From: Amphimallon solstitiale
Taxonomy: Eukaryota > Arthropoda > Insecta > Coleoptera > Scarabaeidae
Reading direction: 5' to 3'
NCBI GenBank assembly: GCA_963170755.1
Contig: OY720678.1
Location: forward strand, 85,871,743 to 85,935,742
Length of the DNA stretch: 64,000 bases
A program made the position numbers and the translations under genes. Shown piece after piece: positions 24,898 through 36,421 of this stretch; position 1 is the first letter of the stretch, and the number at the start of each line of letters is the position of its first letter. The notes beneath the pieces were generated by a model, which was not told where the DNA came from, did not search any database, and saw nothing but the letters and a program-made list of their open reading frames with translations.

Positions 24898-25039
24898 GGC
24901 CTAATGAAATTAGTACTTCAATTTGAAACATAAAATGTAAAACTAATTGTTATTGCAAACTATCCTGCCGCAGGTAAACTTTGACAGATTTTGGGGGAAA
25001 ATTAGTAGAAGGGATAGTTTATAATTTTATTTATAGGTA

Positions 25040-25193
25040 CAGCAGACCGATTTTCATGTGGCCGATGGGAGAATTTGTACATGCGTCAAGTAAGGGTCTT
25101 TTTCGCTTAAAACGATGTAAAACACTGCCTATGAATTTCGTGCGTATCTCGAGGGCGGTACTTCTAACCGGCCACATGAAAATCGGTCTGCTG
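25040..25193. mobile_element. 154-bp Tc1/mariner-type MITE with TA TSD
   Basis: Perfect ~25-bp TIRs: the left starts CAGCAGACCGATTTTCATG and runs to GGCCG, and the right is its exact complement ending AATCGGTCTGCTG. TA dinucleotides flank it at 25038-25039 and 25194-25195. No coding capacity. Inserted between the FLYWCH exon and the right TIR of the MULE, so it is younger than the MULE. Confidence 0.9.
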
Positions 25194-25436
25194 TATCTGT
25201 ATTGTGTGTATTGTATTTGAATAATACATGTTTGTATTTGTAAATATTTTTACAAAATAACACTTCGTTTCGTGTAATAAAATTCTCATTATCGTCCTTA
25301 TTCCTTAATCCACTTAGCTTTGGTAACGAATACGGCTATGACCCGGGAACGAATTCGGTCTATATTCCATTGTTACCTGTATATTTGGGAACGAACTCGG
25401 TGCCGTCCATAATTAAAAGCATAACGCGCCCTTTTT

Positions 25437-26208
25437 ACTTTCTTATACGTAGTATAAGGAAGTATTGTGATGATGAAAGTTTCGACCACGAGATTTTTGC
25501 AGACGTCCACGTTTTGAAGTCACCTGATACCGAAAAAGTGTTTTTTTAAAAATGTGTAGGTATGTGTGTGTGTGGCCACGAAAGCGGTCAAACCGAAATA
25601 GCTATCAATTCCAAATTTTGTATTTACGAGTATAATCTCCCTCTTGAGATTTGATTAGCTTTTCAGTAAAATCGGCAGACCGGAAGTAGTAGTTTACTTC
25701 AGTGAAAAAATCGAATTTTGCCAATATTTCGACAACTACAAAGTTTAAACAAATTCATAAATAATTCATACGTAGTCAAATTTAATATTGAAACGAATTA
25801 TAATACGAAAGTTTTTCGAAATTTCTACCAGAAGTAGGTCTTTTACGCTTATCTAAAATCAGTTTTTTGCTAATATGTATTTTGCAAGTCATGCTTTTTA
25901 GACAGGCATGTTAGGAATACAAGAGTATTTAGAGCTGGATTTGCAATATTTTTAATATACATGAAATTTCAAAATTCGGACTGTAAGTAACACTTTTACT
26001 CTTAGCGAGTACCACTTTCTTTCGATATCTTGCAAAGTATGGATTCTATATAAATTTATTAAGGGAATAGAAGTACTTATAAGAGGGTTTTGTATAATTT
26101 TTACATATATTTTTTTTAAATTTGGCTTTTTTTTTTCTAAGAAGATAAAATTTAAAACAATTTAGAACAATTTTGTATAATTTGAAACGCTCATACGTAC
26201 AAGAAAGT
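25437..26208 (-). mobile_element. R1 repeat family, copy 2
   Basis: Reverse orientation. ACTTTCTTATACGTAG starts at 25437 and TACGTACAAGAAAGT ends at 26208, followed by CGTGTGGTGGCCACGCC, which is shared with copies 3 and 4. CCGGAAGT at 25680 and CCAGAAGT at 25828 keep the ~148-bp spacing; one inner unit is lost. It lies 28 bp beyond the MULE. Confidence 0.9.
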
Positions 26209-26593
26209 CGTGTGGTGGCCACGCCTCATTATTTCTGTAGCTTTTCATTTACAGGTTATGCGGAAACCATGTAAAACGAATCTTGTGAAAATTAATGTTT
26301 TCATAACCGTTTGTTTTAAAACGTGACATTACGGAATATTTCACAATTTAAATAAATGAAAATGTCATGTTTTTCATCAGAGAAGCAGGATTGCCCGACA
26401 AAACAGCGTTTAAATTAAGTACCTACCTACTATATATAATGTATGATACAGTCCATGTTAACATACACAGGCATGACTTGAAATCGCTTTTTATTTTGTA
26501 TTTTTCAAATAGGACGTTGTCTCCCATGTGTACAAATTTGCTTAGTAAATTTAATATTAAACAAACATTAAAAAAGGTAATTCCAATATCACT

Positions 26594-26860
26594 CAGGGGC
26601 GTAGCTGCCACCGTATCAGCCGTATCAATGATACGGGCCCCCGAGCTACAGGAGCCCCGATGTACATAAGCAAAAATTTGTAAAATGTTTATTCACAACC
26701 TCAAATTCTTATTGATAAGAGGCCCATAATGAATTAATAATGAAAATATGAAGATTATGATAATTTTTAGTCTATGGCAACTAAAAATTGATTATTTGGA
26801 GGACGGGACTTCCCCCGGTGCACAGTGTTCAAAATGAACGAACTTGGGATCGAAACTCAT
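26594..26860. mobile_element. Isolated hAT-like terminus (candidate)
   Basis: CAGGGGCGTAGCTGCC at 26594 has the look of a hAT terminus, with a small palindrome CCGTATCA...TGATACGG just inside. No matching right end or TSD seen, so it may be a truncated element later interrupted by hAT copy B. Confidence 0.35.
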
Positions 26861-26863
26861 CAC

Positions 26864-27893
26864 TAGGGCGCGGACATGACCGGTTTAAACTACGACGAAG
26901 TTACAACGGAGCAAAGAAATAATGTAAACAACACACGCTTACTGAATAGCACTAATTCATATGCTGAACTGCAACATCTGTTTACGCCCGAGAAGTGCCC
27001 GGGAATGAGAGCAAAAAATGCCCATAAAATAAGGAATTTATGAGTAAAATCCTTTTTTCATCGATGTAAATAGGAGCGTGAGGGGTTTTTAAAATTTATT
27101 ATATTAACCTTATATTTCGCAAGAGAAATAAAATTTTCATTCATACTTAGTTAATTTCGTTTTTCATTGTTTTGACTGTTAATTACGTACTTCCTAATTG
27201 TTGTAATAGGTAGTCTGTTAAATACCGGTTTATTGAATCGACTTCTCCCAATTATCTAGACGTAAGTGTGCACTGGATTTCGTTTAGTTTCAATAACATA
27301 CGCGTACATTTTTAGTTATCATTTATTTAGATCTAGAGCGTTGTTTATGTTACTTTTTCTAATATGAAAATGAATTGTCAGTGATTCCGAAATTTATTAC
27401 AAAGTCTGTAAAATATCGTTTCAGAATACCAAAATATCGCACTTTCGTCACTTAGCTTTGCTAAAACATACACAGAAATAGTTTTTAAGCAGCGAATTTC
27501 GATAGTTTACATAATTTCGTTACATGTTTAAATGACGATGCTCGAAGTCTTTCTGAATGCAAGGAACTAACTCAAATCCCAAATTTAAAAAATCAATTAT
27601 TATTCCTTCAGGAACACATTGGAAATTTGCCTAAACTAATATTTCCAGTACGCACCTATAACAAGTTGCGATGTAGAAAGAACGTTTTCTATCTACACCG
27701 TACTTAATTCAAAGAGAACAAGTCTTACAGAAGAGAAAATGAACGAATAATAAGGTATTTTTTATTTTATAGATCACTAGCCACTTGTTATCCAATTATA
27801 TACCTAAATAAAATTAAAACCTCTTTAAAAATACAACATTTCAATAGTGCGCCCATTGGCGATGAGTCATCAACCGCTCGTGTTCGCGCCCTA
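26864..27893 (+). mobile_element. hAT element, copy B (internally deleted), 8-bp TSD CTCATCAC
   Basis: TIRs TAGGGCGCGGACATGACCGG and the reverse complement of the right end, TAGGGCGCGAACACGAGCGG. Perfect TSD CTCATCAC at 26856-26863 and 27894-27901. It is an inverted relative of copy A: 26920-27290 matches 7190-7560 and 27540-27890 matches 6280-6930. The central transposase region (CxAHxLxR to TRWGTW) is missing, so this is a non-autonomous derivative. It retains remnants of the dimerisation domain. Confidence 0.9.
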
Positions 27894-28078
27894 CTCATCA
27901 CGCTGTAAATGTAGGTTAAAAATTGAATCTTCTTGAATTATTTTATACCGTACAAATATATATAAACAATGGATAACCGCTCATTCGATATCATCCCTTA
28001 AGGCAGTGGCGGCTCGGGGTGGTTCACATAGGGAGTGCATAATTTCAAAATTAAAAAATGAGGTGTGGCCACCACACG

Positions 28079-28683
28079 ACTTTCTTATACGTATGAAAGT
28101 GTTACTTCCGGTCCGAATTTTGAAATTTCATTTATACAAAAAACATTCCAAATCCAACTCTAAATACTTTTGTACTCTTCATAAATATATATAGAATGCA
28201 TAATTTACGACATATTTGCAAAAAATCGTTATTCTGTAAGAGTAAAAGTGTTACTTCCGGTCCGAAGTTTGAAATTTTTTTTATACAAAAGATATTTAAA
28301 AATACGTTCTAAATACTTTTATACTGATAATTTACCTGCCTAGAAAGCATGACTTGCGTGATATTCGCAAAAAACTGATTTTCGATAAGAGTAAAAGACC
28401 TACTTCTGGTCGGAATTTCGAAAAACTTTATTAATACAATTTTTCTCAAATTTAATTTTGAGTACATTTGAATTCCTTATAAATTTGTTTAAACTTAGTA
28501 ATTGACGAAATATTTGCAAGATTCGAATTTTTCACTGAAGTAAACTACTACTTCCGGTCTGCCGATTTTGCTCAAAATCTAATCAGTTCTCAAGAGGAAG
28601 ATTATATTCGTAAATACAAAATTTGAAATTGATATCTGTAGCGGTTTGATCGCTATCGTGGTCACACACACACAGACAGACAG

Positions 28684-28716
<33 letters not shown>

Positions 28717-28835
28717 CATTTTTTAAAAACCACTTTTTTGGTATCAGGGGACCTCAAAACGTGGACATCTGCAAAAATCTCGAGGTCGAAAATTTTCATC
28801 ATCACAATACTTCCTTATACTACGTATAAGAAAGT
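28079..28835 (+). mobile_element. R1 repeat family, copy 3
   Basis: ACTTTCTTATACGTATG starts at 28079 and TACGTATAAGAAAGT ends at 28835. ACTTCCGG-type cores lie at 28104, 28253, 28402 and 28550, and the TACTTTT/TACATTT landmark at 28165, 28314 and 28463, the same 149-bp register as copy 1. Microsatellite at 28662-28716. It is preceded by GGTGTGGCCACCACACG, which is shared with copies 2 and 4. Confidence 0.9.
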
Positions 28836-28999
28836 TAAAGTATAATACAAGAACGCTTACCCAGTCTTTATAAGGTTCACCGACATACTGTTCCAGACAG
28901 GTACTGTTCATTGTACAGTTTGTTTTGAGGGAATAATAAATATAACACTACAGTTTGATTACATCTGACGATAAACGAAGTCCATTTTGCGTGTCTTTG

Positions 29000-29566
29000 A
29001 CTTGCAGAACAGTTCTATCACTTTTTCATTAAAATTTGGGAAATCATTTATAAATTCAATTAAAAACCGGTGCTGCTTCGATGTGATCTCTGAGCGATTT
29101 ATCTAATTCTGCCGTAAAATTTATCAATTCCCGAAAAATGCCCTTGGTATTCGACGTTTGCCATTCATCATGACCCCGAAGTGCCAGTTCAAACGCGCCA
29201 CAAAATCTAACACATGCCTATTTTTTGTTACCTGTTCATTGTGTTGTTGAACTGCTTTTCTATATGATGATCTAAAACATTCTGAATGTTATTCTTTCCT
29301 AACATTCTTAGACTAAATATATTTTTCAAATGCCCTTCGGAATTTTCATATTTCATAATTTTAGCACTAAGATGAATTAAGTATTTTATTCCGTTCTTTG
29401 ACCAAGACGGTTCACCACCAAACAAAAGACACGGAAAACAAAACAAAGTATTTTTAATTTCACACCCACAAATCCAGTCATTTTTCTGATAAATATTCAT
29501 TTTGAATTTTCTTATAACGTCTTTACCTTTAACAGATTGTTTATTTCCTAAACATAATTGAGGCAT
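29000..29566 (-). pseudogene. hAT transposase N-terminus (TTF/ZMYM-type zinc finger)
   Basis: 29566-29228 reads WICGCEIKNTLFCFPCLLF, GGEPSW and NSEGH, the TTF-type zinc finger that opens ZMYM1/DUF4371 hAT transposases. Downstream on the minus strand, fragments such as RELINFTAELDKSLRDHIEA continue into DUF4371 in another frame. The catalytic core and dimerisation domain are absent from this element. Confidence 0.7.
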
Positions 29567-30046
29567 CGGCCGTTTAAGATTTTTATTGCGATTTTTTCAT
29601 CATACGTTAACCGCGAAAACGTGTTATTCTGCATCGCAGACACGAAAGTCATCTTACAACAGCGTTGAGCCGACGGGAATCTTGCTCACATGCTATGTAT
29701 TATACGATATGGAACTAGAACAAAATACAGTTCTCCCCACCTTCAATGTAATGTTTAATGGCTTAACGCAGCAACAGTAGCGCTTGCACATGGGTATGTT
29801 TCTCTCGGTGGAAGGGGTCTTTACATCCGTGCGCTGTTGGTCTTAGTCGTCATTATATCTATGACTACGATCGGTGCATGTAGGTTGTTTCGCGTGCCGT
29901 ACACGCCACGTTCCTGTTCAATAACAATGAATACGTAATAAATAAATACTTTCACAGTTAGTCGCCGCTTGGTTTGTTTTGTTTCAAAATTCCAGGGGGT
30001 GCAATTGCTCACTTGCTCTCATTAAAGAGCCGCCACTGCCTTAGGG

Positions 30047-31091
30047 GATGAAGTAAGTACTATAACGATCTCAACGATTATTACTTCCTGTGATATTTAG
30101 CACATAAATATTTGCTTATTATAAATAACTACTAATATTTAGTTACAAAGGAGGAGGAGGGACTTGGTTGATGTTTTTCAGTCAATTGCCAATACATATT
30201 ATAGAAACTGTTTCTGACCAGTGGAGGCGCGTGGTTCAATACTTTGGGGTTGCAAAACCTTAGAGTAAAATAGAGTGTTGTTGGCAAATCGCCAGAGGCC
30301 ATACATTTTTTGGGCGCCCCAAAAAAATTTATTTGGGTTATCAAATCGTAGAAATTAAAGTTTAAACTTATTATGAAATTAGAAATTTAGTAACTTACCT
30401 TGCTGAATAACTTGGCATCGCCAAACAATTGTTTTTATAGATAAATGTATGATAGTTTTTATATTTCACAAACACGTTTTGTATTGAAAATCAATTCGTC
30501 TATCCTTTTTTGATGTAAATTCTTCAATGACCAATTCATTAAAATTAAGAATTTCTAAACTATACTTAAAACAAAGATTAATATGAAATCAAGAGGGAAA
30601 AAAATTTTTATTATTATTATTACTCTCTACCAAAATCCAACAGTGTGCTACGTGATAATTAATTTTTTTTCCGATATTTCAACTATACAGAAGCACTTTT
30701 ATTGAAAATCTAATTATTTTTAAAATTATCTCATGTTAAAATTTATGAGAAATGTGGGTTAAATCAGAGAAACATGGAACATAAAGCAAATTATACATTT
30801 TACTACTTATTTAGCAATTTTAAATAATTTACTTGTACTATAGGTATAATTTTTTGCCTATATTAGACGTCGCTTCTTTTAAATAAATCCTCGCCGTGTA
30901 AAGGAACCACTCAAAATAAAATGAACTAGTAAATTAAATTGCCCCAAAGTTGGGCACCATAATGAACAGGAACCCCTATATCCACATTAAGATATTTAAT
31001 TAAAGTTAAATTTGAAAATAAAATGTAAAATTGTGTAGCCAGCTCAGCTCAGTTCGGACTCTCTCAAGGACGGTTCAAGTTAATAGAAATA
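30047..31091. other. Gene-free stretch between two DNA transposons
   Basis: AT-rich. At about 30220, CAGTGGAGGCGCGTGG resembles a hAT terminus, with GGGCGCCCC nearby at 30312, but no partner end was found. No coding signal. Confidence 0.5.
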
Positions 31092-31093
31092 TA

Positions 31094-33342
31094 CAGTAGA
31101 GTCTCGATATAGTGAACACACCATATAGTGAACTATTATCCACTGCAGTGAACAGTGAAATATTAGTATTGGCCTCGAAATAGTGAACAAATTGTACCTC
31201 GCTAGAGTGAGTTGCACAAGCACATACACAGGGACTTCCCCGGAAAGCGTAAAGGCGTACGTATGTGTAATGCGTTTATTCCGCAGTTCAGATTTAGCAG
31301 TTACTCGGGGAGTTTCGGTGTATTGCAGTGAATATTTTTGTAATACAAGTTAACAATTACGAAGACGTACTGTGAAGTGTACATTGTGTTTATGTTTTCC
31401 AAATGTCTCACGCTAAAAGGAAGCATCTAACATTGGAAGAAAAGGCAGAAATCTTAGAATCATTGCAACAGGGTGTTGCATCTGTACTATTATCCAGGAA
31501 ATATGGAGTTGCTAAATCGACAATAACTTCGATAAGAAACAAAAGGCGTATGATTTTGAAAACGATTGATAGTACGTTTAGTGGGCCCGGAAAAAGAAAA
31601 ACGTTAAAACTATCGGTTTATCAAAAAATGGAAAAAGCTCTTTACAAGTGGTTCTTGAAACAAAGAGAACGACACACGATTATAACCGGAGAGATACTTA
31701 AAGAGAAGGCAAAGGTGCTTCATGCAAAGTTTTACACAGGTTCCTTTCATGCAAGCAACGGTTGGCTGCAGAAATTTAAAAAAAGCTACGGCATAAGGTT
31801 TTTAAAACTTGCTGGGGAGAAACTGTCATCCCAGCCAGAACTAATCGCTCCATTTAAAGAAAAATTATCCGAAAAAATAACAGAACTTCAACTTAATTTA
31901 GAACAAATATATAATGCGGATGAGTCAGGTTTATACTGGAAACTCTTACCTGATAAAACTTATGTCTCGTCGTTAGAAAAAACAGCTCCTGGAAGAAAAG
32001 CAGAAAAACAAAGAGTAACATTCTTAGCTTGTACGAATGCCTCTGGAAAACACAAAGTCAAGTTGCTAGTCATAGGAAAAGCTAAGAATCCTCGAACACT
32101 CAAAAACTTCAATCGTCCTGTTAATTATGACCATTCCAAAACAGCGTGGATAACAGCAGAGATTTTTAAACGTTGGTTTAAAAACAAATTTATTCCTGAG
32201 GTAAGTTTGCAGATGTTTTTATGCAGCGTCTTCACATGCAGTTTTAGGTAAAAGAGTTTTTAGAAAGTCAAGGTTTGCCAATAAGAGCATTATTATTGTT
32301 AGACAATGCTCCAAGCCATCCACCAGTAGAAGAACTTAATAACATTGATGAATGCATTACGGTAATGTATATGCCACCGAACGTCACCCCATTGATCCAA
32401 CCTATGGATCAAAATGTGATACGTTTGGTAAAACTATTTTATCGTAAAAAATTGTTATCTGACGTGGTTACCAAAAATGACATTGGAACAGCGTTAAAAG
32501 CCGTAACTCTAAGAGATGCTCTTATAAACTTGAATTTGGCCTGGGAAAAATTAAACCCAACAGTAATTAGAAAATGTTGGCATAACATATTACCAGAAAC
32601 AAACGATTATGATGATGAAGAAGAAAACATTCCGTTAAGTGTTTTAAAGTTACGATTGAATGATGAAGATCCAGAATATGCACAGTCTGAAGTTATGAAT
32701 ATCTTAAACCTCATAAACTCTGAAGTAAAAAAATTAAATGCATATCTACTTGCATAGGTTCTTAAAATTAATTTACAGGTTTATGATCGACATGATGTTC
32801 AAGTTTGGAATGAGGACCGTCAGTTAGAAAATGAGAAAGATGAAGTCACAACTGAAATTGAAAATGAAGACAGCGTTGGTGATGACGATGAAACTGTGAC
32901 TGACAAGTTGATTTCCACTGATGAAGCACTGAAATCTTTGAATACGGTTTTTCAGTGGGCTGAAGAAAACCCAAATGAAATAGAATATTCTCGTGTAATT
33001 GCCCTTCAACATTTGAGAACTAAGTTGGTTCAAAAAATGTACAATAAGCCAACAAAGCAAACAAAAGTAACAGATTTCTTTCAATCCACTGACTAACTTA
33101 ATTTTGCATATGTATTTTTTTTTCTACTGTATTACATAGTTATTAAGCACTATTACTGCTATTCATTTTTTTATTTTATTATAAGGTTTAAGCATTAAAA
33201 TATGAAGTGTTAAGTTAATAAAGTAATAAACACCTTGTAAGTATTCCTATTGAGCGTTCTTAACTGCACTCCAAATAGTGAACAACCTCGGTGGAGTGAT
33301 AAAGCCATGCATTAATTAGTTCACTATATCGAGACTCTACTG
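31094..33342 (+). mobile_element. Tigger/pogo DNA transposon, apparently full-length
   Basis: Perfect TIRs: CAGTAGAGTCTCGATATAGT from 31094 and its complement ACTATATCGAGACTCTACTG ending 33342. TA TSDs at 31092-31093 and 33343-33344. Subterminal repeats of the form ATAGTGAAC occur at the left (31115, 31130) and AATAGTGAACAA at the right (33270). The 2249-bp element contains an uninterrupted spliced transposase and AATAAA signals at 33217 and 33225. Confidence 0.95.
31403..33096 (+). CDS. Tigger/pogo transposase, three exons, intact 530 aa
   Basis: Exons 31403-32200, 32248-32724 and 32779-33096. The introns are 47 and 54 bp, both phase 0 with GTAAGT/GTAAAA donors and TTTTAG/TTACAG acceptors. 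The joined frame has 530 codons plus stop. The N-terminus (KRKHLTLEEKAEILESLQQG, KYGVAKSTITSIRNK) is a psq/CENP-B HTH; a second CENP-B HTH follows (about residues 75-140, ending HASNGWLQKFKKSYGI). The DDE domain carries D173 (NADESGLYWK), D285 (LLLDNAPSHP) and D320 (IQPMDQNVI). The C-terminus ends in KVTDFFQ, as in Tigger/Jerky proteins. It is the nuclear cut-and-paste enzyme for the flanking TIRs. All catalytic residues are present and no stop is seen, so it may be active. Confidence 0.93.
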
Positions 33343-33362
33343 TATATAGCGAGTTTTTGCAG

Positions 33363-35500
33363 TTATTTCCGCTTCTCGCATCCTAAGCGCCATTTATCTC
33401 TATCGTTCCACTCTTCCTCCCGTAGACTTCTAGTCCTCATTTCTTCTTTTATATTTTCCATACATCTCCTTCTTGGTCTGCCCTGTTTATTCCTTTGAGG
33501 TGAATTCCAATTCCATACTCTTCTTGGTAATCTTTCTTCCTTCATTCGACGCAGATGTTCATACCACCTCAGCTGCCTCCCATTTATAGCATCTATAATA
33601 GTCTCCTTCACCCCCGTTCTATAACTGATGTTCTCATTTCTGACATGGTCGTATAAAGTTATTCCGCAGCATCTTCTCCAATATGTCATTTCCGCCGAAA
33701 CAACCTTTGATTCATTCTTTTGTCTATCACCCATATCTCTGACCCGTATGTCATAACTGGTTCAATGATTGCTTTAAAGATGTTCGTTTTTGTCTTTTTT
33801 GTCAGGTTCTTTTTCCACAGAGTAGGATGTAATGCTTTCGTCATATTCTTTGCTCTGCCTGTTTTCTTCATTATGTCCTTGTCGTCTCTTCCGTCCTCGT
33901 CTATTGTGACCCCCAGGTATTCATACTGGCTTACTATTTACTTCTATGAACTTGTTCAACATGTATGTCATATCCTGTTGATCCTCCGCTAATACGATTT
34001 GGTCATCTGCAAATAGTACCGTATGTATCGGGCTGTCATTTTGCCATGTTCCCATGGGACTAAATTTATTGGCCAATGTTTTAAGGCCGCGTCCACGTAA
34101 ATTTTAAAAAGGGTGGGGGACAGACAGCATCCTTGCTTTACTCTCTTTGATGGTGTGAATGGCGATGAGACTTGGGCTCCCACTTTTACGACGGCTTGAC
34201 TGTCTTTGTACAGGGCTTTCACTGCGTTTATGTATTTTTTATTTATGCCCGCTTGTTCCATAGTAGCCCATAGCTTTTGAAGCGGAACGGAATCAAGTGC
34301 TTTCTTCAGATCTATAAACGTAACATTTTTTCTCTGCGAGGTGTCTTATCGTAAATAAATTATCTATACATGACCTTCCCGATCTAAAGCCGCTTTGTTC
34401 TTCTATCTCTCTCGTTTCTCTCTCTATTCTACCTTTGAGAATTCTTCCGTATAGACTTCCCACTGATAACGTAACGCTTATTCCTCTATAATTCTAGCGA
34501 TCTTTTCTACATCCTTTTTTGTAGATCGAGTATATATGGGATATTTTCCAGTCATTTCGTGTTTTCTCCTTTTAGGCACTTATTAAATATATTGCAGATT
34601 ATTTCTAATGTTTTTGTTGTGGCATGTTTTATTAACTCGATAGACAGATCACCTGGCCCCGGTGCTTTATTGTTTTTCATTTTTGTAGAGCTTTCCTCAC
34701 TTCTTCCACCGTAATTTGCTCCAGTTCGTCTGCATCTGTTTCCTCTGCATATAATTTTGTGTCCAGGTACTCAATTCGTTTTTCTATCTGTAGATCACTA
34801 TAGTTAGTCTTCCGCGTTTCAGTATCTATTGCTACATTTGAGTTTTGTCTAAGACTGTTTATTGTTTTCCACGCTTCTCTGGACCTAGATCCTCCTATCA
34901 CCGAGTTTATTTGTGCGCATTTATTATCCCATGCCCAATTTTTTACCTTTTTTATTTCTTTCTTGACAAAGTATCTACCGCAGTCGTCAAATTTTAATTT
35001 CGGTTTATACTTCTATACCATGCATAAGATGACCTTATAGAATGCAGCGACGCCTGCTTGCTAACAGTGGTGGGAGAGCAACGCAGTGTCGGGGTTTGTC
35101 GAGTGTACTGTCTTGGCAGCCTCGTTTATATTTATCTTTAGTTTATTTCGTCGCGCTCTTTTCCTCTTTCTACTTTCGTATCAGAAATTAAAATATGTCG
35201 ACTACGGTATATCTGTTATATTGTTTCCTGTCTTCCTCATCTTTCGTGGTTAGATACCTGAGGTATAACTTTTTCTTTTCTTCTACGACTTCGGATAGTT
35301 CGTTCGGCCACCAGAAATCTTTTGTCGGTCTTCTTATCCCCACTCCTACCGCTTCCTTTGCTGACTTATGCAGTCTATCTTTAAGTTCTTCATACATTTC
35401 TTCAGCTGTACCCGTTATGTCTTCAATTTGTTTAGCTAGCCTTATTTTATACAGGAAACTAGTCGATCCATCTTTTAAGCTGTCCAGGTTGTAGGTTTTA
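33363..35500 (-). pseudogene. Non-LTR retrotransposon (LINE) relic with reverse transcriptase
   Basis: Minus-strand blocks in order: 35397-35188 (TKDFWWPNELSEVVEEKK), 34901-34677, an RT block at about 34340-33989 with FIDLKKALDSVP, then KRVKQGCCLSPTLFKIYVD, then the FADD box at 34013-34002 in a shifted frame, 33871-33686 (PVMTYGSEIWV) and 33734-33363 (RQLRWYEHLRRMKEERLPRR, QGRPRRR). The last two are the usual C-terminal end of insect endonuclease-RT LINEs. The APE endonuclease is missing and at least four frameshifts are present. 35000-35170 is foreign or unalignable. The 3' end lies about 20 bp from the Tigger right end. Confidence 0.85.
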
Positions 35501-35569
35501 GGTCTTGCGTTCTGATTTTCTTCTTTGTACCCTATTGCCTGTTTATTGTATATTATTTCTATGGGTGTA

Positions 35570-36421
35570 GTATTGTGAATAATTTTTTACTTTGGTTATA
35601 CCAAATGTCAGTGACAGGTATAAAAATAGATCTGGCAACATAAACAAGACGAGTCGTCTTGGATCTATATAGTAGTATGACGTACAATTGAATGTAACGC
35701 GTTTCCACCATATATTCATCTATAGTATTTCAAAATTATTATAAAATAGAATTATTATGATTTGTCTTCAAAGAATCCATGTTTTAAATTTTTAAATATC
35801 AATAAAAGTTGGTAATATCGAGTGTAATATTTATCGACATTTCTCAAAACATTTGAAAAAGACAATCTTTTAGAATCTACTGTGGTTAGTGAAAATCGTT
35901 AAAAAGGAAAAAAACATTGTAACAATTTTTTTTCTTAGTCGGAGATCTTTCATAAAATGAATCGAATAAATCTTTATCTATCAACTTATACCTACTTAAA
36001 AAATATGTTATAAATAGGAAATAGGTAAGTTTTAATTGAAATTTAGTTGAAATAAGCACGCCAGAGACACGTATGAGAAAGTAGTGTAACTTAAGTAAAA
36101 TGGCCACGGACATACATCAAACACAGCATCAAATAAAAATAGACATATCATATTGGAATAATAATAAAAAGAGATATCAAAGCTCACTTGTAATAAAGAT
36201 AACGGAAATAGTTAATTACATTATTCTTAAGTCAAAAATATCTATGAAAACTACAAAATTACCTACTAAATTATTTATTTACATCATCACCTTTATCGCA
36301 ATGTAAATCAGCGCTTCCTAGCGGCAAATACTTGTCATGTAAACATTATGGCTGTTCTAATTTGAAAGATGTAGGAGCTACATTTTAATATCGTGGAAAT
36401 TCAATTAAACTATACTAGAAA
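35570..36421. other. Region upstream of the ING gene
   Basis: AT-rich. Short chance ORFs only. It should hold the ING promoter, but no TATA box or initiator could be assigned. Confidence 0.4.

Larger units (their letters stand above)
21484..25408 (-). mobile_element. Mutator-like element (MULE) with FLYWCH transposase, ~130-bp TIRs
   Basis: The left end (GGCAGAGCCGAGTTCGTTCC from 21484) and the right end (reverse complement GGACGGCACCGAGTTCG, ending 25408) match over about 130 bp, including CTACAGGTAACA/TGTTACCTGTA and AAGGACGATAATGAGAATTT on both sides. ATAATTAA is duplicated at 21475 and 25409 (9-bp TSD with one mismatch: ATAATTAAG/ATAATTAAA). It encodes a minus-strand MULE transposase and contains a nested 154-bp MITE. 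Confidence 0.9.
28004..30038 (-). mobile_element. hAT element with TTF-finger transposase remnant; carries R1 copy 3
   Basis: TIRs CAGTGGCGGCTC at 28004 and GAGCCGCCACTG ending 30038. TSD CCTTAAGG (27996-28003) and CCTTAGGG (30039-30046), one mismatch. The 12-bp TIR and 8-bp TSD are typical hAT. R1 copy 3 is nested at 28079-28835. The only coding remnant is a minus-strand N-terminal transposase piece. Confidence 0.85.

Noticed and set aside
30218..30330. hAT terminus CAGTGGAGGCGCG
   Set aside because: No partner TIR or 8-bp duplication found within several kilobases.
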